DNA of 64,000 nt from NCBI GenBank assembly GCA_002633005.1, contig NMRA01000202.1, forward strand, positions 167,516-231,515. The letters run 5' to 3'. Below are positions 24,228 to 36,840 of this stretch, one piece after another (positions within the stretch are counted from its first letter, which is position 1; every line of letters starts with the position of its first letter). The DNA comes from Phoronis australis. Its lineage: Eukaryota; Phoronida; Phoronidae. The translations under genes were made by a program, and so were the position numbers. Below the pieces are notes generated by a model. That model was not told the DNA's origin, ran no database searches, and saw only the letters and a program-made list of their open reading frames with translations.

Positions 24228-24785
24228 AGTTAGGCTGCAGCCGCGGCCAATTTGCAGTAACATTCCAGGAGTAGGCCGGGTTTGGGTTCAGTTTTGAGGT
24301 AGGCGTTGCATGTAGGTTCAGTGAATCTAGATTGTTGGTATTTGTGAACACTTGGGAATGAGAAAAGGCCACTTATTTGCCTGCAGACACACTTTACTTC
24401 AAAATGATGGACCCCTGTTGCATTTGTACATTGTTGAGTAGTGACTGAGGAATAGGCTGCGGTATCAGGTAGGCCTTAAACAAGCCAAAATTGCAAAAAT
24501 TCTGGCTACATTTTTAAAAATGTGGGAAATTTGCTTTCAGAATCTAGTGTTGCCTGATGTCGCGCATCGGCAGGGAAGTGGTTTTGGCGTGTAAAGTGTC
24601 ACCTTGTTCTTCAGTGGGAGTGAAGGGGTCGAAAATACAACACAGGAGTATCTGTGCTCATTTGCCGAGCTTTTGATATGAAATGACTCAGATGTTTAAA
24701 TTTATTGCATACACTTTTCGACAGAGTGAAAACGGTAACAAGTCCATACAGCTAAGCAAAATCCAGAACTGTTCTGAGCCCCTCA
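24228..24785. repeat. Interspersed repeat C, copy 2 (uninterrupted)
   Basis: This copy matches 4405-5400 in the same orientation but lacks the repeat B insert, so it preserves the pre-insertion structure. No gene is visible. Confidence 0.7.
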
Positions 24786-25477
24786 ATGTTAAAAAAGTGC
24801 AATCAAGTTAGTTTTATTCTCAAGGAGCAAGTTAAGTTAATTCTCATAACCACATGTAATGTATTCAGTAACGAATTTCCAAAAAGTACAATAAACGAAA
24901 TTGCAAGGTCAACTGTTGTCGAAATTAGATGTATTCTTGTACTTTTGTTCACGCTAAGGGACTATGTTTGTTCAGTAATTCTATGTCATGGGACTTCGGA
25001 CCGGGCACTCGAGGGTCACTTGGCTGTTGACCTGGCTTCGGGGACTAACAAATGATACGTTATCTTTATTGAACTCGCTTTTTATCACTCGGCGGCACAT
25101 TAGGTTGCCGCATTAGGAAACGTCAATAGCGCAGTTTTAAATATATAGGGACAAATTCTGTTCTCATTTTTACGGGATTTTCATCAAAAGGAAATTTCAG
25201 CAGTATAGTTGGCACTTAGTCGCACGCGAACGGGAGATAATGTTTCACTCTCAGTTATTGCAGACTGTTCAATTTGCATTGGCTAATGAAAACATCAAAC
25301 AGACATCTGAAAGTCAAAATGTCTTGCCGTTTTGCAATGCAAATGAAACCCATTTAATCTCGTATCATAACAAACATAGAAAACTAAGAATAGGAAAGTA
25401 TTAATCTACGATTCAAGCCAGTGATGGAGTGACAATTAGTAAACTTAGCTACACCGTAAGACCCGTGCAGTCTGGAG

Positions 25478-25558
25478 GCAGTGTGGATTAGTGGGAGAAT
25501 TAAATGCCCGATTCCTTTACTTAAGGTCGTAGGTTCGAGTCCCACTGGAGCACACTGC
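25478..25558 (+). mobile_element. tRNA-like Pol III head, probably a SINE or degenerate tRNA
   Basis: An A-box-like TGGATTAGTGGG at about 25484-25495 is followed by a perfect B box GGTTCGAGTCC at 25532-25542. GCAGTGT at 25478 can pair with ACACTGC at 25552-25558. Extra bases between the T arm and that end, a weak anticodon stem and no T33 argue against a working tRNA. A tRNA-derived SINE head is more likely. Confidence 0.45.
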
Positions 25559-28500
25559 TAGACCATTGATTAAGATCTTCAGCTCCTCAGCTTGGTTTAA
25601 CTATGCATCAATAAGGCATAAAAATGGTTCCACTAGCAGCTAGGTAATCCGTGCAGTGGGCACACGTGAGCGGCCTGCACTCGTCTGGGTCAACGTGTAC
25701 CAAACGCCGCATACTATTGGTCCCACGTCACAACCACAAGTCACGCCTTGCAAAAGTGAGGCCACTGGGCGGCGAAAGTTTGGAGAAGGAGTGACCTCCA
25801 AAATAGTTGAATCGACGGGGCAGCTTAAATTACCTGGCCGCTTGACTTCCTATTGAAGGGTCTGGGCAGACGAAGAGCTACACGCCTCAAATGCACATGA
25901 GCTCAGCTCATACTTCATATCTGCGGCAAAAAGAACCGCGAAGATTTTACCTTGAGAGACGGTGAGGCTAATGTCTCCGCAGTTGTTAGATTTCTTTTAC
26001 CTGTTTAACGTAAATCTTCACAGCATGCGCCGAGATGATCTCGCACTAAGTGCTTAGCCGATTACTCTTCGATAGCCAACGGAATTAATTATTCCATAGC
26101 CTGACAACAACAAATCCCTCGATGGCTCATTCTCACCGTGTAACGTGCATGTACAAATACGGTGGTTACTACACACGTAGTTAACAGTGAGCCTTCTGTG
26201 TCACACTGTGTGCTGGGTAACAATGACGTCAGATAAATTTGCCGGCCTTGAGGCTAACAACTCAGCCCCGTGGCTACCTGTCTGCAGCTTGTGGCACTAA
26301 CCCGCATTTATTCCACCGAGCTACTTGAATGAACTCAGATACATCGAATCAGCACACTGCGTGTAATTAACTTCATCATCGTTCTTGCGACGAATTGTGC
26401 CATACGTGACGCAATAAGTGCATTAAGGAGACAAAATCGGCGACAATGAAGCATGAAAGAAATGCCCAAAAATCAACAGAATTACACTAATTTTATCTCA
26501 GACAACACTTCAACAGTTGTTCGGAGCTTTCTTGTAAAAAATCTTCAATTGCTTACGTGAATGTGTTTCTCTTTTGCGTTTATTTTCGTAAAAATCTCCT
26601 AGGGACGCCAATGACCGTCGACCTGTCTCTACGTGACGGCAATTAGTCGCAAGCCCTCTAGTGCCCGCCATATATTTGTGTAATTTTAAAGATCAGGCAT
26701 GACGTCCAAAAACACCGTAGTACCCTGGTAGTAGTTACCCCCAATAAATTGCATAAGGTAGCACTTATAACTGCTAAGTTATCGGGGGGGTTTTCAAACG
26801 GAATTGCCAATTGAGGAAAGCGAGCTTGTATAATGGCCTAGATCACTCTAATTTTTTGGACTCGGTGAGGACATCAATCGTTTTCGTTTAATTAGTCAAA
26901 CATTGAAAACATTATTAGCTTTTCAAACATTATTTTAGGTTTACGATTAAAATCAATCTGAAGAAAGCATAAAAGTCAACCCAATATTTCTGAGTGGAAG
27001 ACGAGAGGAGCACGCAAACGCACCTGACAGTCCATCAAGACCTGAGCAAGCTCGACACCAGAGCTCGATATTACTGGATATGAGGCAACTCATCTCGCAT
27101 GACAGTCTCCGCAGGGCCGCCAGCGCTGATTTCGTTCCTAAATGCTTATTTTAGAGAGGTTGCTCCCCAACGTGTTTCGACTCTTCTCCTTATCTATACT
27201 CAGGAGATTCGCTGTGCAGTGAAAACGGCCGAGGCGGGGTGGTGCTGGTCAAAGCCGGTGTGACCGTGAGGTCTCAGTGTCCCCAGGGCTCAGTGCATAC
27301 TACCTGCATGCATTTGAATGCCAACTTATGGGCCCGTTATTCAGTGCCGGGCTGGATGCTTTATTCAAATACATGCAAGTAAGACACTGAACCAAGCGAC
27401 GCAATAACATTATGAATTATGTAAAAGGCGCAAAGATACCTTTATTGCCGCACGTCGTGGGTCGAGGTGGTTGTTGGTCGTCGGTAGTGGGCCATGGGAT
27501 GTGGGGTTTTAGAACAATCTCCTCGCCTGTGGTTCACTTGAGGCAGACAGCTCAGATCATGTTGTCGCATTGTCTGCCCTGGTCCTGGGTCAATGCAGAC
27601 TAAGAGCCACGACAGATTCCCTGAGGCTACGGACAGTGTATACTAAACAATTACGCAAGACTGGTTCTGTTAGTAATTCATTTTCTATTACACCTGTACG
27701 GAGATGATCGTTTTCAGCGACCTTAATCGGCCATTGACTTGATATACAACTAGCTAGGTTTCATTTTATCGACAGTACAATTAAGCTACTAAAAGTCTAA
27801 TGAAGCAATTCTTGACAATTGATATACTTGATATATTTAGGACAAAAATGAAAAATTTATTAAACTTTGCCCACATATTCCATAAACTTCACGTGGCTCG
27901 TGCTAGCCGAGGGCTTTTTTAAGCAATGTTTCCAAAAGAACCCTCACGGCTGTAACTGTCGATACGCTTTCCTCAGTCAGACAGAAAACTCGGCCATTTC
28001 TGCGTCACCACCGGAAACCAAAAAGTTCAACTTAAAAAAAATCGGGGACTTGAACATTTATTTTCACCGAAAGGATTGCTAGGAGCATGGGTCGTCCCGG
28101 TCGCCATCTTCCATTTCCTTTGATATAAACTTTGATTGTTTATCCTTGTTTTTTGCAAATTACAGGTCGATATGTTAATGACATTAATTTTATCGAAAGC
28201 TGGTGTAACTAATTCATAATGGTCTTTGAAACCCTAGACCCTCATATTTATGCAGAATATGTTTTTAAGGAGGTATTCGCAATAGAATTGAAGTGCGTTC
28301 AGCTCCGTCGGCCGCGCAATTCTTTTCATTACAAAATAAAAGAAATCGTGTTTGTGGAGGGATATTTGAGATCTCTACGGTATAATTCATTGGGTTACGG
28401 AGCAAAAACAGCATCAATGCGTTCCACTTCTTGCAATGAATATTATCTCTAACAGAAACCAATTTTGCTCCATTTCTTCCCAAAACCACCATTACGATTA

Positions 28501-29008
28501 GATTCTTGAAGAATCTCCGCAAATCCGTCACAAAATCTTGCGCGAACAGCGACTGAAGTATCGACGAGTTTGTTTTTAACCACAAGCGTAAACATCGCCC
28601 TTCTGACCTCGAGTGCCGCTTGATCTAACGATGGTGCGCGTGCACAAGGTCAGCAGTGTTATTGAGACGCGTTTTCGTAAACACAGAAACTTAACAGTGA
28701 TTGTTTACATTTCATAACGCCGCCAATAACCCGAATTTTTGGGTTTTCATATTTAGACTTACGGAGTTATGTTCCGTCACAAGTATGATGAGGCAGAAAA
28801 CTGAATGTGACATAGACAGAAAATAAGTAAATTGGACGTATTGTTAATGGCGTTGAATTAGGTCAAGATATTTCTACGATGAGTTTGTTTTACTTTGATT
28901 TAACTACATGTAACTAATACGAAATCAGAATGAAAGAAATGACATTGATAATAGATGATCTATCTTATAAAGTGTGACAACTGCCACCTGGTAAAATGCA
29001 TCATTTAA
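25559..29008. other. Intergenic, no gene seen
   Basis: I see no recognisable coding sequence. A short stem joins GCATGCATTTGAAT near 27307 with ATTCAAATACATGC near 27364. The 106-codon open frame on the - strand at 28265-28585 has no family resemblance. Confidence 0.4.
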
Positions 29009-29372
29009 GTGGAACTTGCACACTAATTCCTTATTTCTGTGATTGCTTGGTCAAATTAGTTATAAACACGACGATGTGAATAACAAGGAGGTTGAAAATG
29101 GTCAAAAGTTTGAAAGAACGAGTTTTGTGTCGAATATGATCCGGTGTAAATCACTGAACCGTGTCCAGTAAGTATCGTGACGTGGTGTTGGGTAATAGCA
29201 CAACATGATGCGGGCTATGTGAGCCCCCAAGTTACGCCATTAGTGCAAAGGTCACATATTTGCAGAATTTTTTTTCATATTTACAAGTTGTCAATGAATG
29301 CAACTGCACTTTGTTTAGCGTAGATGATGGTCAAATAACATTGTCGTTTAGTTCCTGCTATACATTAGCATA
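29009..29372. repeat. Interspersed repeat B, copy 2
   Basis: Close match to 4447-4845 in the same orientation, from GTGGAACTTGCACACTAATT to ATACATTAGCATAG. It contains no coding sequence. Confidence 0.75.
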
Positions 29373-29427
29373 GTTAGAAACCAAATACATCTTTAAATAC
29401 AATTTTGTTTACCTTAAAGGTGTTCTA

Positions 29428-29584
29428 CAGGAGTGGATTCAGGATTTTGAGTTGGGGGGCGGGACCAGGGCAGAGTATTAGCCAGGATTTTGCCCGTTAG
29501 ACATTCGCATCCCCGAACTGCCAATGCGAGAATTTTAAGGGGGACATGGCCCTCTTGGCCCCCATCAACCTAAATCCGCTACTG
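29428..29584. mobile_element. Short TIR element (family K), copy 1
   Basis: The termini are CAGGAGTGGATTCAGGATTT and the inverse of CAGTAGCGGATTTAGG. The interior is G-run/C-run rich (TTGGGGGGCGGG ... GGCCCCCATC). An inverse copy lies at 55169-55322. The CAG(T/G)GGCGGATCCAGG-type end is known from hAT-like MITEs of many animals; the family assignment is inference. Confidence 0.7.
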
Positions 29585-30030
29585 CTATAAACCCAACTTT
29601 TGTTAAAAAATTCGTTTGATTTTGGTCACTTCCGGTAAGCACTGCACCCCACCTTGTTTCTTACTCAGACCTCGTTTACACTACAATCTTTACTTCGGTT
29701 TAAGCCCTCCTTGTGGCTCCAAGTCAGTATGCGGAGTGTCTGTAAAAGGTACCGCATAATTGTAATTGATTCAAGCCAAACCCGCTTGGGAAGGAGGACT
29801 CGACCAATGAGGACATCTTGCTGGGGTGGTGTACAGTTCCACAATAAATAGGCTCGTGAGAAAGAAAGTTTTTGTGTTGTAAAATTTAAATGAAATAAAC
29901 GTTTTTGCACGAATAAAGTAAAAATAATGATAAAAAGACAGGAAAAGGAAACTGGGAATCAAATATGCGGAAATCGAAACCACTAAACAGGGAATACTCT
30001 TGAAAAATTCCAAGCCATGACTACTCCACA

Positions 30031-30390
30031 GGCCCACTACTCCGAAATCCAACTACCCCGGAAAACCCATTACTACGAGTTTTATTTATTATTATTTTTG
30101 AATTTCTAAACTCAACCTCCGCTACTTTCTCTTAATTTCACGAATGGGTTATTCATTTGTTACTAAGTATCAACATGGTCACACAAAAAGTAAAATGAAG
30201 TCCAGTGACTTCTTTCTGTCGTTTTACTGTTTCTGTAGTTTACGACTCTTGAATCGTGTCTTCTTTGAATTTCGCTTGACCAAAACAAAATGTATGATAT
30301 TAATGTTATAACATGAAACAAAGGCGTTCACATTTGGAGGAAGCGTGGGTTACTTCGGAGTAACGATTTTTTACGGAGTAGTAAGCCTTC
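30031..30390. repeat. Pair of inverted about 40-bp segments with about 275-bp spacer
   Basis: GGCCCACTACTCCGAAATCC and following bases (30031-30070) resemble the inverse complement of 30348-30390 (GGGTTACTTCGGAGTAACG to ACGGAGTAGTAAGCC). It may be a degraded TIR element. The spacer is AT-rich and has no gene. Confidence 0.4.
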
Positions 30391-32353
30391 GTAGGAGTAG
30401 TACCCGCAAACGGGGCAACAGAGCAGAAGTGCTATCTGGGCTTGTATTGTTCATGATCACGTGAGAACGACTCCGGCGCACAAGATTCGACCGGAAATTT
30501 CTAAGTCAATTTGCTGTGTCTCAACCAATGGCGAATTGTTAACTCTTCTCAAACCCAGAGATCACTTTTTAAGTAACATTTGGTTGAAGGCACGACTGCA
30601 CTTTTTGTTAGACAGCTTAATGAATATATACTCGCTCGTAGTCTCTATTAGAGTCTCTATTGATCAGCTACGGCAAAAGACCTTTACTGAATGAGCAGCT
30701 CACAGGTGTGCGGGCTTCCTTCCATGTGATGCATTCGAACTCAGTGCTTGTATGCCCCTCTACACGCTGTTAGCGTTTATTTCACTGTTTATTTCGGTTC
30801 CTTGACGTTCAGTTCACGCCTATTGGCTGATGATGAGACATGTCGCCTCGAAATATTGCTTGTCCGTTATGTCTCTTAGTGTTTCGCTAGAAAGATTGTA
30901 TGGAGACTACGAGCTAATACATTATTAAGTTGTCCAACAAAACGTAAAATCATGCCTCCAACCAAGTTTGTGTTAATGAAGAGCTGCTACCAAACTATAT
31001 ACTAAGTAACTGGAGCTAAATAAACCGGAACTAAAACTAGAAATTTTGCATAAAAAGAATATTTGACAGGCAGTTGCACGAACATTCCTGTAAATCTGAA
31101 TGATTTAGTTACTCAAGAGAATTAAAGATGCCCAGGTAGTGACATCATAACGATTATGAAGGTAGATGGCACGCCTCACGGTGAGTTACTCCTCAGGGTA
31201 CTTCCAAAGAAGGTAAATATGGGGCGTGCCACTCAGATAGAGGCTTGTCTACGACCAAGTGCACTATCAAAAAGTTCTACTCCGTCAATTCCCAACGACT
31301 CGGGCAGAGTAACTTTTTCGATTTAATTCCTCAGGCCTACAGCATGAGACTCGACAGAACGGTGGACGTATCTGTTTCCTTTGAAAATCTTCAAAAGGTT
31401 TTTAACGTCATCGATGTTTTTTAAAAATTGGTTGCACACATAAGGCCTACTCAAGTTTGACAACATCACATCTCTTCCTGTACTGTTTCGGGTGGGTTAA
31501 AATGACCAAAAAACTATGAAAAAACTAACGTCCACTACTTCCCTTTACAATAACATCATTTGTAATACAAATGGGGACTAACAGTTGACTCTAGTTTTAT
31601 AACACTAAGTCATCTAAATCCTAAGTTACTTCTCGACAATATTACAGAGAGTTTGTAACCTTAATAGTTTGTTGTAATTAACCACTGATATAGACTAGAG
31701 TTATGGCGGGAAAACGACGACACTGCCGAACTGGTGAAGTTGCGAACTGAGATGCAACGAGAATTTAAAAATCATGGATTAAACGGCCATGCTAATCTTT
31801 GTTATAGGTTAATTATGCTGAACCACTTTTCGTACCTGTACAATTTGTCCACTTGAGATGCATTTAGTGATAATCCTTTTCAAGTGTCCCACACTGACCT
31901 TGACATGTAACAAGCACGCGTAATGACAAAAATCAATATGATTGTCAACAACGACGCGTCGATGTCTTATACATTGAATAGACGCTACCGTCTCCACAAA
32001 AGACCAAAGACGTACATGTACATAGTTCTTGAAGTCTATTCACTAGCAGCGGTTTCTCAGATTCCCTTCACAGGACAGCCTATGACTGATGCTGATACGT
32101 ACTAAGTCATGTGATATGATAACAAACAAGGGTCTCAAAGATCAGTTTCTGGGTCACATATTTTAAAATCACTTGCAACGTCTTGACAAGACCCGGAATG
32201 TGTCAGAATCTTATCACTTTGCGCTGGTTTTGCACCAGTCAATGTACACCCTTTCGCAATGCTAAGAAGGTTAGGTGGCGCTGCGTCAGAGGGAAGAGTC
32301 AATACACATGCATCCTGAAGGGGTTCAAGCGTCAGTGTATGCTTCAGCGATCG

Positions 32354-32422
32354 CTCGCTGGTTCCCTTTGTGCCTAGCCAGCACGCTGGCTAACCCGAGC
32401 GGAAAGCAGGGAACCAGCGAGC
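32354..32422. mobile_element. Palindromic MITE family H, copy 2 (69 bp)
   Basis: The ends CTCGCTGGTTCCCT and AGGGAACCAGCGAGC are inverted repeats. The same central hairpin AGCCAGCACGCTGGCT as copy 1 is present. The flanks AGCGATCG (32346-32353) and AGTGATCG (32423-32430) form an 8-bp duplication with one mismatch. Confidence 0.85.
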
Positions 32423-32537
32423 AGTGATCGGAAATGAACACACAGAAGGCCCATTTTTGGGGGTGGTCTCTGTACCCGAGTGGCGCATGTCGCGATACAA
32501 ATTACAATGCACGCATTTAAAATAACATTAAACTCAA

Positions 32538-34890
32538 AGCCCTGGAACGCTAACTCCTGCGTGTGACCTATGTATCCAATTATTGCCGGAGCTTGCGACC
32601 CCGAGATAGCCGCGAGAGCTTGCACCGAGAATTTCCGGATGCTTACTTGACTGTTTTAATAGAGTTTGAGTTATCAAATCAAGCCTAATTTAATTGCTTC
32701 ATTTTCATTTTGTCATTATTGATCATCAAGCGAGACTCTTGAGGCACGGTTCCATACAATGAGCGATTTCTCGATAAAATTAGTCAGAGAAACTCGACAA
32801 TTACATTGGTTATTCTTTATAAGCACCGACCAGTGGCCCTGGATGGACGCCGGAATAGTTTGGCTCCTGATATCTTTTCAGGTCCAGTCGTTGAACCACA
32901 TTCGACATCCTATCATACTACATGTCAGGAGTTTTTCAACAAGACATTTTTGAGTGTTAGAATCATGTTACATTAGTTTACGGAAAGAAGTTACATTTTG
33001 GCCTACATGAAAAGTTTGGGGCCTAAAAACAGGCGTGTTTACGTAACGAAAAATTACTCATAACTGCTTAGCTAAGTGTATGTGTGTGCGTGCGTGCGTG
33101 TGTTTGTGTGAATATTATTACTGTTTTCAATTGTTTCTATAACAATTCATTTGTGCAAAATTTATCTGTTGCCCAAATGCAGTTTTTTGTTTATTTGATT
33201 GCCGAGAAGCAGGCCTACTGATATCTGCATGCACGCAGCCAGGGGGTCTCGAGGGCTCCCATTTGGCGAAATGGGTAAAAGGTCCGCTTCACAGAAACAA
33301 AAAGTCCGAGGAGAAACGAGACGAAAGTCCACTAAAAAGGCAGGAACTACAAAAATTCGCCGAGTACACAATTCACAGCTCCGAACGTACCTGGTTTTTT
33401 TCCTAGTAAAAGGTCCACATTCCCAAAAATTCGAGCCCCCATTTTTACCTACACCCGTGAAATAAAGCTTTTAAAATGATAAGTTTACCTTGTAAAAGAA
33501 CCCAATCTAGTACTTTGTGTTGCTGACGGCCTACAGAGTATTTGCTCGTGGCGGACTGTCCCATTGTTTTTCCGCCAGCCTGCCACATCATCTAAATGTC
33601 CCGCTTGTTGGACACGCATCCAAAGTGACATGTTATCATGCACTATTGCAATTACTCACGTGACATAGCCATATTTTCCCGGTAGACTAAAAAGAAAAGA
33701 GCGAGACGTTTCATGGGGTTTTGCGGCACCCAAAATTTCCCATTCAATTATGAAAAACAACAACAAAAACCGCTGTCGGGCATTTTTGGGTGTTACATCT
33801 CCTATTCGACAAAAAACGCTAATTGATCGATACGTCTTTGAGAGTTGCAGTGAACATTTCCCCCTTACGTTTTGTCTTAGACCCAGATATCCCGCTTTTG
33901 ATCCAGAAATCCCGCTTTCAATCCAGTTGTTCCGTTCTTTCGTTCTTGAATGTTCACCGTGTCAACTATTCAGCAGGTGTTCAAAATACCACTGTCTCTT
34001 TTGTGAATATTGTTATTTTCTAGAGTCCACTTTCTTTAGTAACATAACAATAGTAAAATTGTTCCAATGTCTTTTGTTGACGATAACATGCACTGTATGT
34101 ATCGGGATCACTAACTTTTATTTTCTCAAGGGAACACTTTATTTTTGAACTTTTATGGAAATTTATACACTGCAACCAATATGACGAGTTATCCACAATA
34201 TTTCAAAGCTACGTGTTAGATGTTTGCCAATCAGAAAACCTTTATCTGCAAATTTCGGATAGATACTTAGAGTAGTTCATCGCATTTTTCGTAAATGTCA
34301 CTACGTTCTAAACTTTTACTGAATAATTGTAATCAAACAGCACCAAAGGTCCGATTAATTATAATATATAAAGATGTATAACTTTGGATGAATGTCTGAC
34401 TACCTATTATCTCCAGCAAGTGTGAGGAATCCATATTCTAAAACCTTTGCCTTTATTGGGAAGAAACCTTTTGAATAATTGAAATTATTTCCCTAATGGG
34501 TTAACTTGTCATTTATATAACCTCTCTGATTCATTTCCTTTTTTATGTTACTCAGTTACATGCTGTTATTTTTTGCATGTTGGTAACACTCTTGGTTTTT
34601 AGAATTAAAAAATATGTCAGTTATGCGAAATGATAATTACTTAGGAATACAAATATGTATCTTTTGCTTCTGGTATAATCATCAGGAACTGACAAATGGC
34701 TTTCTCATGATATGGCTCTTATGAAACTCTGTTGAAAAACGGCGGAAAGTTTTAACGACAGTAAATATCAAAGCAAGCACGAACATCGGAACAAACGAAT
34801 ACAAACAACTCTCGTGCATGCGCGGCGCAACCTCAGAGGCCGCAAGATCGAAGTTGGCATTCCAGGCCTAAAGTTCTATAAAAATATCAA
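32538..34890 (+). repeat. Diverged duplicated segment, copy 1 (about 2.35 kb)
   Basis: This is collinear with 48650-50345 in the same orientation. Shared blocks in order include CGAGAGCTTGCACCGAGAAT, ATTATTACTGTTTTCAATT, ACCCGTGAAATA, ACTTTGTGTTG, TTTTCAATCCAGTT-type sequence, GCACTGTATGTATC, CCTTTATCTGCAAA and GATCGAAGTTGGCATTCCAG. The difference in length includes a family G insert at 33228-33455 and other gaps. I find no coding sequence. It could be a non-autonomous transposon family or an old segmental duplication. Confidence 0.8.
33228..33455. mobile_element. MITE family G, copy 2 (inverse, one terminus lost)
   Basis: It begins CATGCACGCAGCCAGGGGG and contains the complements of the family core (GGTCCGCTTCACAGAAAC, AAAGTCCGAGGAG, AAAATTCGAGCCCCCATTTT). 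The far terminal repeat is degraded. The corresponding place in the 48.65-50.35 kb copy has no such element. Confidence 0.75.
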
Positions 34891-36661
34891 TTCAGTACTC
34901 ACAAGCTAAAACTATCCATTTGGTATGGCAATACATCTACTGCATTGCGAGTAAAGTTGTTTTGCTGCATTCCTGACACATATCGGAAATGACTGAGAAC
35001 GGATCGCTCGGAGTTAGGGTCTACTCCTTCTTAACTCTAGTTTAATCACCTATGATTACAAAAAGATTTCCGTCGTTGCATTCCGTTTGGCCTCCGATTC
35101 AGTGGCGACCTTGCCTTATCGACGATTAGAATAGTCCTCAAGCCAGGCTTCGAATCGCAGCTAGTGATTATTTCAAGGTAGTATTATGTGGGGTTCGTGC
35201 TACTATTCATTTTAAGAGAATGTGTATTGCCGGGTCACTAGTTAAATGCGAGATTGTGAATAAGTTTCTAAACAATACGCGATAACATATCAACGCATTT
35301 TTGAAGCAAATAAGCCATTGATTGTGTCATATATAAACATTACAGAATGCTTGCTCGAAATAATATTTCGTTCTAAGAGTGAGAAAAGACTTTTATTCAC
35401 AATGGGAGAATAAATACAATAACGAAATACATTCCTGAGACTTTCTAAAGGTACCCGACAGTGACTGCTATCAAGAAACCCCTTATAAAGGAAAACATTA
35501 AAAATAATTCAATAGTATGTGTATCTGTAGTATGTATATGTAATATATAGATACAATAAGTTCAAAGAGAGGAAAAGGGAAGACAGAAAAAGAAAAAATG
35601 TAGCGCAGGCGCAGGAATACAGACGAACGAACAAGACGCCATTTTTGTAAGGTAGTCAATGACGAACAAATTTGGAATGTTTGTATTCTTCCATGGGACA
35701 TGGTGGTATTTAAAGCCGGGGACTTTCGGAAATGTCAGTACAAAACTAACCGATAGACCACTGAGCACAAACATTCCGAAACAAAATGGTCGTCAATGAC
35801 CGTCAAAAGTGTGCACATACTCGCGCTCGTTCTTCTAAAAAAACCTGACCGGAGAAATGACCGACCCACTTCGTGCCGAAGTATAAACACACTAACAGAG
35901 AAAATGATGTCTCGAACCATGGAATCACATATCTTTACGAAAATAGAAGATACACTGGTGTTTTCACAGTGGGGATGTGAGATCCGGTGTCATGTAGACT
36001 CTCTTTTCCCAGGTCGCCACGGCCACTTCCCCAGTCAAGGTCATTTGCCCGCCTCGCCGGGTCTTGCAAATCACATTCTCTCCAACCCTTACCCGCAACA
36101 CATCTGTCGAAAGCATATTTTTCTATGTACACCCACGCAAAATATGTGCATACTCACTCGACCAACCTAAATACTACACAATCCACCCCTACACCACATG
36201 ACCATGAAATCATGTACGGACATGATACGTTCAAGAAATAGAACAAATGAGTGTCAAAACGTAATATACATAAATAAGCAATCACTTCTTATTAAAATCC
36301 GTAGTCTCCCTATATAATAATAACATCAGTTGCGTGAACTGTCGGAGGCGAGATACTGACCGTTGTTGTGGTAATGGATTCTGATTGATGTTGAGCACTA
36401 CTGTGGTTATTCTTTTTAAACACTTTACAGAAGAGTACTGAACCCCTCTTGATTCGATCCCTCGACTGTTCGCAAGTCACAGCTTAATCCGACTCAGTGT
36501 CAGGTACGTCACCCTGCGACTCCAAAGTTGAGAGCGGAGCTCACTGACCGGGCCACTTCTGACGTAAACCGTAGATTAGCGTGTTATATTTTGTTTCCTC
36601 TTAATTAACAACTGCATTAATTGTTTCGCAAATGATTTGACCGAGTAAATAAATGGCCCAG
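34891..36661. other. Intergenic, no gene seen
   Basis: Only short open frames without family resemblance are present. Nothing repeated elsewhere in the window is evident. Confidence 0.4.
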
Positions 36662-36840
36662 GATCGTTTTACGTATTATACAAGGGCGGCGTAGCACTGA
36701 AAAAAGTGGGAGGCACCGCAGCCCCCCCCCCACCGTGGTGCACCGCCCATAGACCATGGCCAGCGCAGCACTGAAATAAGTGGGGGCTATAGCCCCCCAG
36801 CCCCCTATGGTGCGCCGCCCATGTATCAGGGCCGAGTTCC
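36662..36840. repeat. Two tandem copies of a short palindromic GC-rich element
   Basis: GCACTGAAAAAAGTGGGAGG ... GTGCACCGCCCAT is followed by GCACTGAAATAAGTGGGGGC ... GTGCGCCGCCCAT. A third, inverse copy is at 55738-55806. The termini (CATGGGCGGCGCA type) are inverted relative to each other, as in a small MITE. A C10 run starts at about 36722. Confidence 0.6.

Noticed and set aside
25478-25558. Functional tRNA gene
   Set aside because: The T arm and the candidate acceptor strand are separated by extra bases, the anticodon stem has a mismatch and the base before the anticodon is not T.
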